Notes: a model not told the origin generated them from the letters alone. A stretch of 64,000 bases of DNA from CAWCDJ01 sp963836015 (GCA_963836015.1 CAWIIF010000004.1:372001-436000), one strand, 5' to 3'; shown: positions 27,718 to 36,960, counted from the first letter of the stretch. Translations and numbers: made by a program.

Positions 27718-28404
27718 TTACTTCACCTTTTGCAGATAGAACACCTTCGGCTTGGTCCCTAACTCCTCCAGCAGGCGCGTCGCTCGTCCGTTCTGGGCGA
27801 GTCGCGAGACTTTGCTTTCCGGGTCGTTCAGATCGCCGAAGACCATCGCCTCGGCCGGGCAGGATTGCACGCACGCCGGCTGAACCTCGCCGTCGGCAAG
27901 CCGGCGGCCTTCCTGCGCCGCGTTCTCTTTGCCCCGCTTGATCCGCTGGATGCAGAAGGTGCACTTTTCCATAACGCCGGCGGGGCGTACCGAGACATCG
28001 GGGTTGTGCTGTAAGGGGAGAGGCTCGGGCCACTCCGGCGCGAACCAGTTGAAATAACGCACCGTGTAGGGGCAGTTATTGGCGCAGTAGAAGGTGCCCA
28101 CGCAGCGGTTGTAAACCTGCACGTTGAGCCCCTCCTGGTTGTGATAAGTCGCGTAAGTGGGGCAGACCGGCTCGCAGGGCGCTTCGTCGCACTGCTGGCA
28201 CAGCACCGGCATGTATTTGACCTTCACGTCCGGAAATTCGCCTTCGTAATAGCGGTCGATCCGGATCCAGTGCGCGGTGCGGCCTTTGGCGGCCTGATCG
28301 GGAGTCGAAACCGGCAGGTTGTTCTCGGCGTGGCACGCCACCACGCAGGCTTCGCAGCCTGTGCACCGGTCCAGATCGATCGCCATCCCCCAACGGTGTT
28401 CCAT
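27718..28404 (-). CDS. 4Fe-4S ferredoxin subunit (ActB2-like)
   Basis: 228 residues with four cysteine clusters: CTGCEACVVAC, CQQCDEAPCEPVCP, CVGTFYCANNCPYTVRYF, and CTFCIQRI with CVQSCPAEAM. This is the four-cluster DmsB/PsrB pattern. It relays electrons between the NrfD-type subunit and the haem subunit. In characterised Alternative Complex III this module is the C-terminal half of a single ActB chain; here it is a separate gene 14 bases after the molybdopterin-fold subunit. Confidence 0.9.
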   Translation of the reverse strand: MEHRWGMAIDLDRCTGCEACVVACHAENNLPVSTPDQAAKGRTAHWIRIDRYYEGEFPDVKVKYMPVLCQQCDEAPCEPVCPTYATYHNQEGLNVQVYNRCVGTFYCANNCPYTVRYFNWFAPEWPEPLPLQHNPDVSVRPAGVMEKCTFCIQRIKRGKENAAQEGRRLADGEVQPACVQSCPAEAMVFGDLNDPESKVSRLAQNGRATRLLEELGTKPKVFYLQKVK

Positions 28405-28418
28405 ACGTCTCCTTCACC

Positions 28419-30563
28419 TTACCTGTGATCGAGCCTTCGTTCCTGCCGGTCTTCGGTCGAAAACTGCGTCCACCCGCGCGGACCGCCGGCCCGTGCCAGG
28501 CGGACCCGCGTAGCCCCCGGCACGAGGACGCCCGTCGCCTTGTCCCACACCGGCGCGAGGATCGAAAGCGGGTTGGCGCCTCGGCCAGAAGCGTATCGGG
28601 AATAGTGTGAATGTCCGTCGCCGATTGCCATGCTCACCACCCCCGGGACCGCGCCCGGGTGAACATACACAGGCGCTTCGAGCGACCCGTGCGGAGACTC
28701 CACGCGGACCGTGTCGCCGTTCGCCAACTGCAACTTCGCGGCGGTCTTGGGATCGATCTCGACCGGCAATCCCCAGATGGAGCTCGAAGCCGGGTCGGGC
28801 AGCTCCTGCAGCCAGGGCAGGTTCGCGCCGCGGCCATCCTGGAATTGCAGCGATGGGTACGGCTGGAAAGGGAACGGGTATTGAGCGGGGTTGCCTTCGA
28901 ACCGGGCCGGTGAGAGGTCGAGCGCGACGGCGTTGGGACGCGGAGGTGCCGGAGCAGGCGGGTCCTGCCAGATGCCGCCCTGGCGCGCGGCATCTTCATA
29001 GCTCATGCCGCCGTTGAGCAGCGGCTCGACGACGTCCTTCGGCGCAGCCGGCTGGTATTCGACGCCGATCTTGTGGGCCAGGTCTGTCAGCGTCGTCTCG
29101 ACGGCCCGCGTACCGTACAGCGGCGCGACAAAGGGCGTGCCCACAGCGACGGCAGGCTGCACCGAGACTGCGGGCACGATTGCCATTTCTGATTCCAGCG
29201 GGTGGTGGTCCGGCAGCAGGAGGTCGGACCAGGCGGCGGAATCGTCCAGAAACGGCCCGAAGGCGATCACCAACTCGGCGCGCGCCAGGGCATCCGCCAC
29301 ACCGGCGGAACGCGGCATCGTGTAGACCGGGTTCGCGCCGTCGATGAGCACCACCCGCGCGCTGCCCAGCGCTTCCACCAGATTCCGTCGATCGGGAGGA
29401 GCCGCGTCGGCTCCGGGAGCCAGGATGCCGCCGGGCTTGCCGGCGACGCCCAGCATCAGATTGATGTAGTGCGACGCCGCGATCGCGTCCAGCGAGTTGG
29501 TGTGGATCGCCGAAGCTCCCGCGAGCACCAGCGGAGCCTCCGACTCGCCCAGTTCCTGGACGATCTGGCGGACCTTCTTCTCTTCGAGACCGCAGATCGC
29601 GAGTAGAGCGGCGGCATCGGCCGCTTGAAACGCGCCGGCGACCGATTTGGGAAGCGCCTCGCGATTCCGCGCCAGCCCCGCATCGAGCAGCATGCGTCCG
29701 GCCGCGGCCAGAAACTGCGCCTCCGTGCCGGGCCGGAGCGGCAGCCAGCGGTCGGCGGCCGCCGCCGTAATCGAGAGACGCGACTCGGCCTGCACGAGCT
29801 GTCCGCGGATGTTGCGGCGGCCCTGCCGGAAAGCACCGAATTGCCGTGCGTAGTAGACCGGCGAAGCCCAGCCGCCCAGGAAGTCCGCGCCGACGCTGAG
29901 CGCATAATGTGCGCGAGCCAGATCGTAAACCGGCAGGCCCTTCCAGCCGAACACCATCTCCGCGGCTTTGCGTTCGACGGCGTAATCCGAAATCGAGCAG
30001 ACCACCGCTCCGGGCGCGCCGAGCGCCTGCGTGAATCGTTGGATCGCGAGCGACCGCGTCCCGGCGTGCGGCCCGCTGAGGAAAACGATCCGGGCGGGAT
30101 CGGCGGCGCGGACCTTGGAGATCGTTTCCACTGCTTGTCCGATGGCTTCCTCCCAGGAGACGGCCGCGAACTGCGCCTCGCCTCGCCGGCCGGTGCGACG
30201 CATCGGGCCGCGCAGCCGGTCGGGGTGATAGAGGGACTGGACGGACGCCTGGCCGCGCGCGCAAAGGCGGCCGCCGGAGATCGGGTCGAGCGGATTGCCC
30301 TCGATCTTCTTGATCGCCGCTACCCGCTCGCGGAACGGTTCGCCGTTCCGCTCCACCGTGCGGACACCCGCCATGATGCGCACCAGCGTGCCGCACCCCG
30401 CGCCGCACTCGCCGCACACGGCGGGATGCCACTGTTCTTCGCCGGGTACGATTTCGTGCTCCGGCACCAGCAGGGGAATCAGCTTATCGGCCTTCTTGCC
30501 GCAGCCGCCCAGTGCGCCGGCTGAAGTGGCCGAGACGATCTTGAAGAAGTTGCGGCGATCCAT
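28419..30563 (-). CDS. Molybdopterin-oxidoreductase-fold subunit (ActB1-like) with N-terminal Fe-S site
   Basis: 714 residues. The N-terminus MDRRNFFKIVSATSAGALGG is a Tat-type signal followed by a lipobox-like Cys (LGGCGKK). Next is a 4Fe-4S motif, CGECGAGC with a later LCARGQ, then the large molybdopterin domains (KIEGNPLDPISGG, SWEEAIGQAVETI) and a C-terminal dinucleotide-binding barrel (LQLANGDTVRVESPHGS). Known ActB1 domains bind neither molybdenum nor this cluster, so retention of the cysteines is notable. An alternative is a true molybdoenzyme of the polysulfide/tetrathionate type. Neighbours favour Alternative Complex III. Confidence 0.82.
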   Translation of the reverse strand: MDRRNFFKIVSATSAGALGGCGKKADKLIPLLVPEHEIVPGEEQWHPAVCGECGAGCGTLVRIMAGVRTVERNGEPFRERVAAIKKIEGNPLDPISGGRLCARGQASVQSLYHPDRLRGPMRRTGRRGEAQFAAVSWEEAIGQAVETISKVRAADPARIVFLSGPHAGTRSLAIQRFTQALGAPGAVVCSISDYAVERKAAEMVFGWKGLPVYDLARAHYALSVGADFLGGWASPVYYARQFGAFRQGRRNIRGQLVQAESRLSITAAAADRWLPLRPGTEAQFLAAAGRMLLDAGLARNREALPKSVAGAFQAADAAALLAICGLEEKKVRQIVQELGESEAPLVLAGASAIHTNSLDAIAASHYINLMLGVAGKPGGILAPGADAAPPDRRNLVEALGSARVVLIDGANPVYTMPRSAGVADALARAELVIAFGPFLDDSAAWSDLLLPDHHPLESEMAIVPAVSVQPAVAVGTPFVAPLYGTRAVETTLTDLAHKIGVEYQPAAPKDVVEPLLNGGMSYEDAARQGGIWQDPPAPAPPRPNAVALDLSPARFEGNPAQYPFPFQPYPSLQFQDGRGANLPWLQELPDPASSSIWGLPVEIDPKTAAKLQLANGDTVRVESPHGSLEAPVYVHPGAVPGVVSMAIGDGHSHYSRYASGRGANPLSILAPVWDKATGVLVPGATRVRLARAGGPRGWTQFSTEDRQERRLDHR

Positions 30564-30576
30564 GGTCAGCGGCGCC

Positions 30577-31050
30577 TCAGTAGTGGCATGCGGCGCAATC
30601 CTCCGTGGCCTTGTATTGCCGGTGGCAGCTCACGCATGTGCCCATGTTGTGCTTCACCAATAATTCGGCGGTGGATGCCTGCGTCATATCGCCGTGGCAC
30701 GTGGCGCAGGCGACTTTGGCCCGGGCGTGCGGCCCGTGCTGAAATTTCACCAGCGATTCTGGCGGAAAGCCGTAGACGCGCTGCCAGGGGACTTCGCGTT
30801 TACTCGCGGCAAATGCCGCCAGCTTCTGAATCTCGGGTTTCGCGGCGGCCACTTTGGCGTGGCACAGCATGCACTGGCGGACGGAGGGAATCGTGGCCGC
30901 CGCACCCGTATCGGCGGTAATGTGGCAATCGATGCACTGCAGCCCAAGCGCGATATGCTGCTTATGCGAGTACGCAATCGGCTGAACCGATGGAGCCGCG
31001 GCTGCCTCCGCCATCAAAATACAGACAATCAATGCTGCCGTCCGCAACAC
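30577..31050 (-). CDS. actA: Penta-haem cytochrome c (ActA-like)
   Basis: 157 residues from GTG 31050, preceded by a GGGGGGAA stretch; an upstream in-frame start at 31101 lacks signal-peptide character. The signal peptide is VLRTAALIVCILMAEAAAA. Five haem sites: CIDCH, CMLCH, CATCH, CVSCH and CAACH, with extra histidines (YSHKQH, FQHGPHAR) as distal ligands. Five haems is the ActA count in Alternative Complex III. It is the first gene of the operon, 13 bases before the ActB1-like gene. Confidence 0.88.
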   Translation of the reverse strand: MLRTAALIVCILMAEAAAAPSVQPIAYSHKQHIALGLQCIDCHITADTGAAATIPSVRQCMLCHAKVAAAKPEIQKLAAFAASKREVPWQRVYGFPPESLVKFQHGPHARAKVACATCHGDMTQASTAELLVKHNMGTCVSCHRQYKATEDCAACHY

Positions 31051-31132
31051 TTCCCCCCAAGGGGCGGAATCCCCTCGCCCGTTTACATGTGTGATGCACA
31101 CGGCAGTCTATCACAAGGGCAAGCGCGGGCAT

Positions 31133-31794
31133 TCAGTCGAACTTCTTTACCCAGATGTTGCGAACCGAAACCCGGGTGGTGGCCTCGATCTCTATCCCGA
31201 ATAGCCCGGCCTGGTTGTTCGACGATTCCGGATCGTCGTCCACCATCACCGCCATCAACTGCCCGTTCACGATCTGGATGAAGGTTCCGCCGCCCGGCTC
31301 GGCAAGTGCGGCCGCTGTCAGGGCCGAACGTGCCGCCGTGAGCGTGTGTACCAGGGGCAGCTGATCGGTGGTCATCCTGATGAGCGCGTCGGTTTGCGCC
31401 TGCCGGATGTCCGGGATCGTGCCCCGCCCTCCTCCCGTTCCTGGAGCGCCACGACCGCCCGCCGAGACCAATGCCGCCACCTGATTGGGCGCAAGTCGCG
31501 CAGGCGACGCTTGAACCTTAGCGAATAGGTCGCGCGGGCGTTGGCCAAAGCCAGTTCGGCGGCATGCACCTCCTCCGCCTGGGCCCGGATCGCCGCTTCA
31601 TCGCGTGCTCCGGCGAACGCGGCGGCCGTCAACTCCGCGCGAGCCTGCGTTACCGCCTCGATTTGCGGCGCGAGCTCCGCCGTAATCCGCGTAAGCGCCG
31701 CTCGTTGCGGTTCACTGAGATCCGGTATGCCGCGTCCCGGTCCCTGGGCGAAGAGACTCGAGCTTATGAGTGCGGCCACAAAGGTGCTTTTCAT
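31133..31794 (-). pseudogene. Spy/LTXXQ-like periplasmic protein, frameshifted
   Basis: Starts at MMKSTFVAALISSSLFAQ (signal peptide). Reading is coherent to the Ala-rich ALANARA near 31531, then shifts: the next frame continues DLFAKVQASPARLAP and runs to the stop at 31133. Restoring one lost base in CGCGCGAC joins the halves into ~220 residues. The protein contains an internal duplication: GRGIPDLSEPQRAALTRIT and RGTIPDIRQAQTDALIRMT, each followed by a run ending LTAAA. Helical periplasmic proteins of this kind act as chaperones in other bacteria. The frameshift may be a mutation or a sequencing error. Confidence 0.7.
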
Positions 31795-31872
31795 CATGTT
31801 CCGGTTTGCCTCCAAGAGAATCCTTTAACATGGCGTGAAAATTGAATTTATCGTTACCGATCAGGGCTCCAC

Positions 31873-31886
31873 GTGAGTCGACTGGG
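31873..31886. repeat. Target-site duplication, left copy
   Basis: GTGAGTCGACTGGG directly left of the IS; the same 14 bases follow its right end. Three further bases (CAC) before it also match the IS tip, so the duplication is 14-17 bp. Confidence 0.85.
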
Positions 31887-33778
31887 GTGTCAACGCAAAG
31901 TAGAAATGTCCTATTCTCTGCAAAGTAGAAATGTCCGGTTTGCGCCAGTCGGAGGGAGGGGGCGTGGTAGTCTGAGCGTGCCGGTGAAGCGGAGACGGGC
32001 AATGCTGGCGAGCACCCCGATCAAGGAATAGCCGGTCGGAACTCATCGCGGACGATGAGCAGAGCGTGGTCCTCCCGACGCGTTCTTCTACCTGGGCACG
32101 GGGCCGCCTGGCGGGAGGCGGCGCGGTTCCGCCCCAGGGTTTGGTTGTGGTTCGACCACATCGGACCGATAGATTCCGCCATGCCTTCCAAAACGCATAC
32201 TGGGCGCCCAGTATCGTTCTTTGCAACTGCGGCAAGGGAGTGGCGGAGAAGGGATCGTCGCAAACTCTCCTCAACGAACAAACACCCCGGCTTACCGGCT
32301 GGGCGGGCGGAGAGTTTCCCGGTATCGGGCGAACTTTGCCTTCGCGCCACCGCCGCAACCCTGTGCCTGTGGTCATCACGGCTCCTCGCGCCTGGCACCA
32401 GAGCCTTGCGCTGCCAGCCAGACCTTCGGCCCCTTCTTTAGATCGAAGTTCTGGTTCCATGCGCTCCCCCGGCCCGCCTTGCGCGGTGCGGTTCTCTGCG
32501 CCGGCTGGGGAGGCGTCACTTTGGGCCGCTGCTCGCATCTCTCCACCTTGAGATACCGTCCTCCAAAGCAGGCTTCAACCGAACCATCCCGCCGTTGCTC
32601 CACCCGTATGTAGGCCCCTCGGAGCCCAGCGCTGACGTCCCGGCGCGCGATCCGGTACGTCTTGGCGCCCAACGGGAAGGTGTAGTCGGCGTTCACCCGC
32701 CGCTTCTCCACGTGACTGAGAATCGCGGCCAAATCGTGATGCTTCTCCAGTGGCCGGTGAGCATCGTCGGGGTTGGCGGGCACCACCGCGAGCGTCGCGT
32801 TGACCCACGGCAGAAACTCGGTCTCCAGATAGTGGTTGGCACCCTCCAAAGTGGTCACTCCCGCCACCCGCAGTCCCTTCACCAGCCGGTCCTGGGCCGT
32901 CAAGAATCCCCGCTCCACCCTCCCTTTCGCCTGCGGGCTGTGCGCCGCTATCCAGGGGATTGCCAACTCCTGCAATGCCCGGCCGATCTGCGTCGGTGGC
33001 AATTCTTCCCGGCTCTTCCCCAATCGGCTGCCGTCCCGTTTGGTTTTCTCCGCGGTTTGGAAGATCGACGCTTTGTCGGTGTAGTACGCCAACGGCCGCC
33101 CGTGTTTCTGGGTGTAACGCTCCAGCAGGTTCATGTTCTCCACCGTGGAATCGCTGGCCACAAATCGTGCGAACCATCGACTGGTCGCGTCATCGATCAT
33201 GTTGATCAGCAAGATCTCTTCCCCGCGCCCTTCCAGCCAGTCGTGGTCGCTTGTGTCCCACTGCACCAGTTCGCCAAATCGACTCCGCCGAGGGCGCCAT
33301 TCGTGCACCTTCTCCACGCGCTGTCTCCGCGCCCGCCACAATTTGGCCCCGATCATCCACTGCCGTACCGTCTCCCGGCTCACATCAATGTCGTGCTTCT
33401 TAGCCAAGTACTCCGCGGCTAGCGTCGGACCGAATCCCCGGTACACCGACTGCGAGAGGATCGACACCGCCTCCTGTTCGGTGTCGGCACTAATCTTGCG
33501 GTTGGACGGAAGTCCGCGCAGCGCGTGAGCCACGACCTTGTCACCACGGCGCTTCAGTTGCCGTAGCAGGCGTCTCACGTGCCTCTCCGTGATCCCCAGC
33601 TCTTCGGCTGCCTCCTTCTGGGTGATCAGCTTCTTCTTCGCCTTCTTCAGGGCCACCAGGCGGTCCCGTTCGGCTTGCGTCATCAGTATTTGTCCTTCTG
33701 CCACCTCCCCAGCCTGATTGGCGTCAATAGGACATTTCTACTTTGCGCAAATAGGACATTATCACTTTGCGGCGACAC
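31887..33778 (-). mobile_element. Complete insertion sequence, ISNCY-like, about 1.9 kb
   Basis: Both ends begin GTGTC-N2-CGCAAAGT in inverted orientation and each end carries two tandem copies of a binding-site-like subrepeat (core GCAAAGTAGAAATGTCC): left at ~31894 and ~31920, right at ~33726 and ~33749. A 14-17 bp target duplication flanks it, longer than in most IS families. One transposase gene occupies 32376-33683. The 490 bases between the left end and the transposase stop hold only unsupported open frames. The element lies between the Spy-like gene and the DUF1592 operon. Confidence 0.88.
32376..33683 (-). CDS. ISNCY-type DDE transposase
   Basis: About 435 residues. An N-terminal helix-turn-helix (LITQKEAAEELGITERHVRR) is followed by a second DNA-binding segment (VSRETVRQWMIGAKLW). 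The RNase-H/rve core has QWDTSDHDWLEG and INMIDDATSRWF for the first acidic residues, YTDKASIFQT for the second, and HSPQAKGRVERGFLTAQDRL for the catalytic glutamate. All three acidic positions seem intact. I chose the start MTQAERDRL (AAGGA upstream); GTG/ATG-type starts slightly upstream are possible. Confidence 0.9.
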   Translation of the reverse strand: MTQAERDRLVALKKAKKKLITQKEAAEELGITERHVRRLLRQLKRRGDKVVAHALRGLPSNRKISADTEQEAVSILSQSVYRGFGPTLAAEYLAKKHDIDVSRETVRQWMIGAKLWRARRQRVEKVHEWRPRRSRFGELVQWDTSDHDWLEGRGEEILLINMIDDATSRWFARFVASDSTVENMNLLERYTQKHGRPLAYYTDKASIFQTAEKTKRDGSRLGKSREELPPTQIGRALQELAIPWIAAHSPQAKGRVERGFLTAQDRLVKGLRVAGVTTLEGANHYLETEFLPWVNATLAVVPANPDDAHRPLEKHHDLAAILSHVEKRRVNADYTFPLGAKTYRIARRDVSAGLRGAYIRVEQRRDGSVEACFGGRYLKVERCEQRPKVTPPQPAQRTAPRKAGRGSAWNQNFDLKKGPKVWLAAQGSGARREEP

Positions 33779-33792
33779 GTGAGTCGACTGGG
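33779..33792. repeat. Target-site duplication, right copy
   Basis: GTGAGTCGACTGGG, identical to 31873-31886, directly after the IS right end and two bases before the -35 box of the following promoter. Confidence 0.85.
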
Positions 33793-33793
33793 T

Positions 33794-33822
33794 TTGCAGC
33801 CGGCTGCTCGCCCCTGTATAAT
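33794..33822 (+). promoter_or_regulatory. Sigma70-like promoter of the DUF1592/DUF1552 operon
   Basis: TTGCAG at 33794-33799, a 17-base spacer, and a perfect TATAAT at 33817-33822, 37 bases before the gene start at 33859. It is the best promoter match in the window and begins just after the IS target duplication, so the insertion left it intact while removing anything further upstream. Confidence 0.65.
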
Positions 33823-33858
33823 CGTCCCGAACCGTTTCTCTGGGATGCTCTGAGACTG

Positions 33859-36800
33859 ATGCGACGCTGGGTCCTGCCCGTTATACTGCGTTTGACGCTG
33901 GGAATCATCGTAATCTCCGCGTTTCCTGCGGCCAACGCCGCTCACTCCCCGTTGGAACAACAATTCGCGCAAACCGTACGGCCGTTTGTTGCCCGGTATT
34001 GCTTCGGATGTCACAGCGGCAATACACCCGCGGCCCAGTTCGATCTCAAGGCTTATTCGACCGTAGACATGGTGGTCCGGGACTATTCCCGCTGGGCGCT
34101 CGTGCTCGAGAAACTGACGGCTAAACAGATGCCGCCTCCACCGGTGCCGCAGCCGACCGAAGAGAGCCGTCAGCAGGTAATCGACTGGATCAAGGCGATG
34201 CGCCTGGACGAGGCGCAAAAGAACGCAGGCGATCCGGGAGTGGTACTGGTCCGGCGTTTGAGCAACGCCGAGTATAACTACACCATCCGGGACCTGACCG
34301 GCGTAGACATGCGCCCCACGCGCGAGTTTCCGGTAGACCCCGCCAACCCAGCCGGCTTCGATAACTCGGGCGAGTCGTTAACCATGTCGCCTGCACTGCT
34401 CAAGAAGTACCTGCAGGCGGCTCGCGAAGTGGGCGATCACATGGTCCTCACTCCCGACGGGTTCGACTTCGCTCCCTTTCCGATGCTCGTCGAGACCGAT
34501 CGCGATAAGTACACCATCGAACGGATCGTCGCCTTCTATGACCGGCAGCCTACCGACTACGCCGATTACTTTCAGGCTGCGTGGCGCTTCAAGTTCCGGT
34601 CCGCGCTCGGCAAGCCCGATGCCACCCTGGCGAACATCGCGGCGGATTCCAAAGTGAGCCCGAAGTACCTGCCAATGGTCTGGCAGATCCTCGAAGAGCC
34701 TGCGGACAAGGCGAAGCAGGAGGTCGGCCCGATCGCCAAACTGCAGGCGATGTGGCGCTCTTTGCCCGCCCCGGCCGGCAGCGAGTCCCAGGCGGTGCAG
34801 GTCCGCGCGAAGTGTGTGGCGATGCGCGATTTCGTGGTCAAAATCCGGAACCACACGGCCATGCAATTCGCGGCCCCGGTAGTGCGGGGATTGCCCGCCG
34901 CTTCGCAGCCCCTGTTGAACTGGAAGTACCTGCAGTTCAACTCCCACCGGCGCGATTTTGACCCGGCCGCTCTGCGCAACGATACGGACCCGCCGCCTGT
35001 GGTGCCCGAAATCCCGCGATTCCCGGGACTTCACCGGGAAGCGGCGCCCCATTGGGCTGCCGTCATGGCCAAGGCTCGCGCGAGCGATCCCGATCTCGTG
35101 GTTCCAGCCGCCGAGCGCAGCCGCTATGAAGCCTCGTTTGCCCGCTTCGCTTCTGTGTTCCCGGACACATTCTATGTCAAGGAGCGCGGCCGCTACTTCC
35201 CGGACGATTCCGAGGACAAGGGACGCCTGCTCAGCGCCGGTTACCACAATGTGATGGGCTACTGGCGCGACGATACCCCGCTGATGGAGTTGATCCTGGA
35301 TGACAACGGGCAGAAGGAATTGAACCGCCTCTGGGATGAGTTCGACTTCATTGCCGACCACACGAACCGCACTTGGGATCAGTACTATTTCAACGAGAGC
35401 GGCGAGGTGGACGGCAAGGGCGCCGAATCCGGCAGGGCGCGCCCACTGGATAAGAAGGTGAACGATCCGGCCGTGATTTTCGGACTGCGGGACGCGTATC
35501 TCGCCAAGGCCGAAGCAAGCAACAATCCGATCGCCATGGAAGCGATCCGCGTTCACTTCCAGTGGGTCAACGATACCATCCGGCGGGTCGAGCGCATGCG
35601 GGCGGAGGCCGAGCCCCGCCAACTGGACGCGCTCCTCCAATTTGCGGCGCGCGCCTACCGCCGGCCTCTCTCGAAAGACGAAAGCGCGGATATCCTGGCG
35701 TTCTACCACTCGCTGCGCGAGAAGGACGGGTTGACCCACGAGGAGGCCATCCGCGATTCGATCGTCAGCGTGCTGATGTCTCCTGACTTCTGCTACCGCC
35801 TCGACCTGGATGCCCGCATGGATCAGGGCGCCCCTTCAAGAGTCGTGGCGGAGCCTGTCGCCATGAAGACCGGCGCCGCCGTAAGTCCCCTCTCCGGTTA
35901 TGCACTCGCCAGCAGGCTCAGTTACTTCCTCTGGTCCAGCATGCCCGATCAGGAGCTACTGGCTCACGCGGCGGCCGGCGATCTGCACAAGCCGGATGTC
36001 CTGATCGCGGAGACCCGCCGCATGCTGCAGGATGACAAGGTGCGCGGCCTGGCTACCGAGTTCGGGGGCAACTGGCTGGACTTCCGCCAGTTCGAGCAGA
36101 ACAACGCGGTCGATCGCCAGCGCTTTCCCAGCTTCAATAACGAATTGCGCGAGGCGATGTTCGAAGAACCCATCCGGTTTATCGAGGATGTCATCCACAA
36201 CGACCGCTCGGTCCTCGATCTGATTTACGGCAACTACACGTTTGTGAATCCGGTTCTCGCGAAGCACTACGGCATGCCTGAAGTGAAAGGCGGCGAGGAC
36301 CACTGGGTTCGCGTCGACGATGCCGGCCGTTACCAGCGCGGCGGGATCCTGCCGATGGCGGTCTTCCTGACCGAGAATTCGCCCGGCCTGAGGACCAGCC
36401 CCGTGAAGCGCGGAAACTGGGTGGTTCGGCGGGTGCTTGGCGAAACAATTCCGCCTCCGCCCCCGGTGGTGCCCGAGTTGCCGAGCGACGAAGCGAAGTC
36501 GGACCTGGCGGTGCGCGACATGCTGGCCAGGCACCGGGCCAATCCGGTCTGCGCCTCCTGCCATGCGCGCTTCGATTCGTTCGGCCTGGCGTTTGAAGGG
36601 TACGGGCCGGTCGGGGAGTCGCGCACCAAGGACCTGGGGGGGCGGACTGTCGATGCCAACGCCGTGTTCCCCGGCGGCAGCCAGGGCAACGGATTCCAGG
36701 GTGTGGAGACCTTCATCCGCGAGCATCGCCAGGATGAATACCTGCAAAATATCAGCCGGGAACTGCTGGCCTACGCGCTGAACCGCTCGCTCCTGCCCTC

Positions 36801-36960
36801 CGACGATCCCGCGATTCAGCAGTTGCAAACCAGGCTGGCTGCGAACGGCTACCGGTTTTCTTCGCTGGTCGAGACGATCGTTACGAGCCCGCAGTTCCTC
36901 AACAAACGAAGCTCCGACTTGCCCGACAAGCCAGATTCCCAATCCAGAAAGGGTGGATAA
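33859..36960 (+). CDS. DUF1592-family secreted protein with cytochrome-like N-terminus
   Basis: About 1033 residues from MRRWVLPVILRL; the frame is open further upstream, but that part is the IS end. After a signal peptide, residues ~25-110 resemble the Planctomycete-cytochrome-C-type domain with CFGCHSG. This is followed by DUF1587 (RRLSNAEYNYTIRDLTGVD), DUF1592 (YALASRLSYFLWSSMPDQEL), DUF1588 (RGGILPMAVFL and CASCHARFDSFGLAFEGYG) and a DUF1585-like end. Such proteins are abundant in Acidobacteriota and Planctomycetota, almost always paired with DUF1552; function unknown, with possible haem binding at the CxxCH sites. The next gene starts one base after its stop. Confidence 0.9.
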   Translation: MRRWVLPVILRLTLGIIVISAFPAANAAHSPLEQQFAQTVRPFVARYCFGCHSGNTPAAQFDLKAYSTVDMVVRDYSRWALVLEKLTAKQMPPPPVPQPTEESRQQVIDWIKAMRLDEAQKNAGDPGVVLVRRLSNAEYNYTIRDLTGVDMRPTREFPVDPANPAGFDNSGESLTMSPALLKKYLQAAREVGDHMVLTPDGFDFAPFPMLVETDRDKYTIERIVAFYDRQPTDYADYFQAAWRFKFRSALGKPDATLANIAADSKVSPKYLPMVWQILEEPADKAKQEVGPIAKLQAMWRSLPAPAGSESQAVQVRAKCVAMRDFVVKIRNHTAMQFAAPVVRGLPAASQPLLNWKYLQFNSHRRDFDPAALRNDTDPPPVVPEIPRFPGLHREAAPHWAAVMAKARASDPDLVVPAAERSRYEASFARFASVFPDTFYVKERGRYFPDDSEDKGRLLSAGYHNVMGYWRDDTPLMELILDDNGQKELNRLWDEFDFIADHTNRTWDQYYFNESGEVDGKGAESGRARPLDKKVNDPAVIFGLRDAYLAKAEASNNPIAMEAIRVHFQWVNDTIRRVERMRAEAEPRQLDALLQFAARAYRRPLSKDESADILAFYHSLREKDGLTHEEAIRDSIVSVLMSPDFCYRLDLDARMDQGAPSRVVAEPVAMKTGAAVSPLSGYALASRLSYFLWSSMPDQELLAHAAAGDLHKPDVLIAETRRMLQDDKVRGLATEFGGNWLDFRQFEQNNAVDRQRFPSFNNELREAMFEEPIRFIEDVIHNDRSVLDLIYGNYTFVNPVLAKHYGMPEVKGGEDHWVRVDDAGRYQRGGILPMAVFLTENSPGLRTSPVKRGNWVVRRVLGETIPPPPPVVPELPSDEAKSDLAVRDMLARHRANPVCASCHARFDSFGLAFEGYGPVGESRTKDLGGRTVDANAVFPGGSQGNGFQGVETFIREHRQDEYLQNISRELLAYALNRSLLPSDDPAIQQLQTRLAANGYRFSSLVETIVTSPQFLNKRSSDLPDKPDSQSRKGG

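Noticed and set aside
28996..30432. 478-codon minus frame
   Set aside because: A different frame of the same strand as the ActB1-like gene, Arg/Gly-rich and without recognisable domains.
31861..32538. 225-codon minus frame inside the first IS, a possible passenger gene
   Set aside because: It overlaps the transposase 3' end, crosses the IS left end into the flank, and is Arg/Pro/Thr-rich without any recognisable motif. Treated as non-coding IS tail.
33718..33858. 47-codon upstream extension of the DUF1592 gene
   Set aside because: It reads the IS terminal repeat (FYFAQIGHYHFAA); the signal peptide and the promoter place the true start at 33859.
34378..35739. 453-codon minus frame
   Set aside because: Antisense of the DUF1592 gene.
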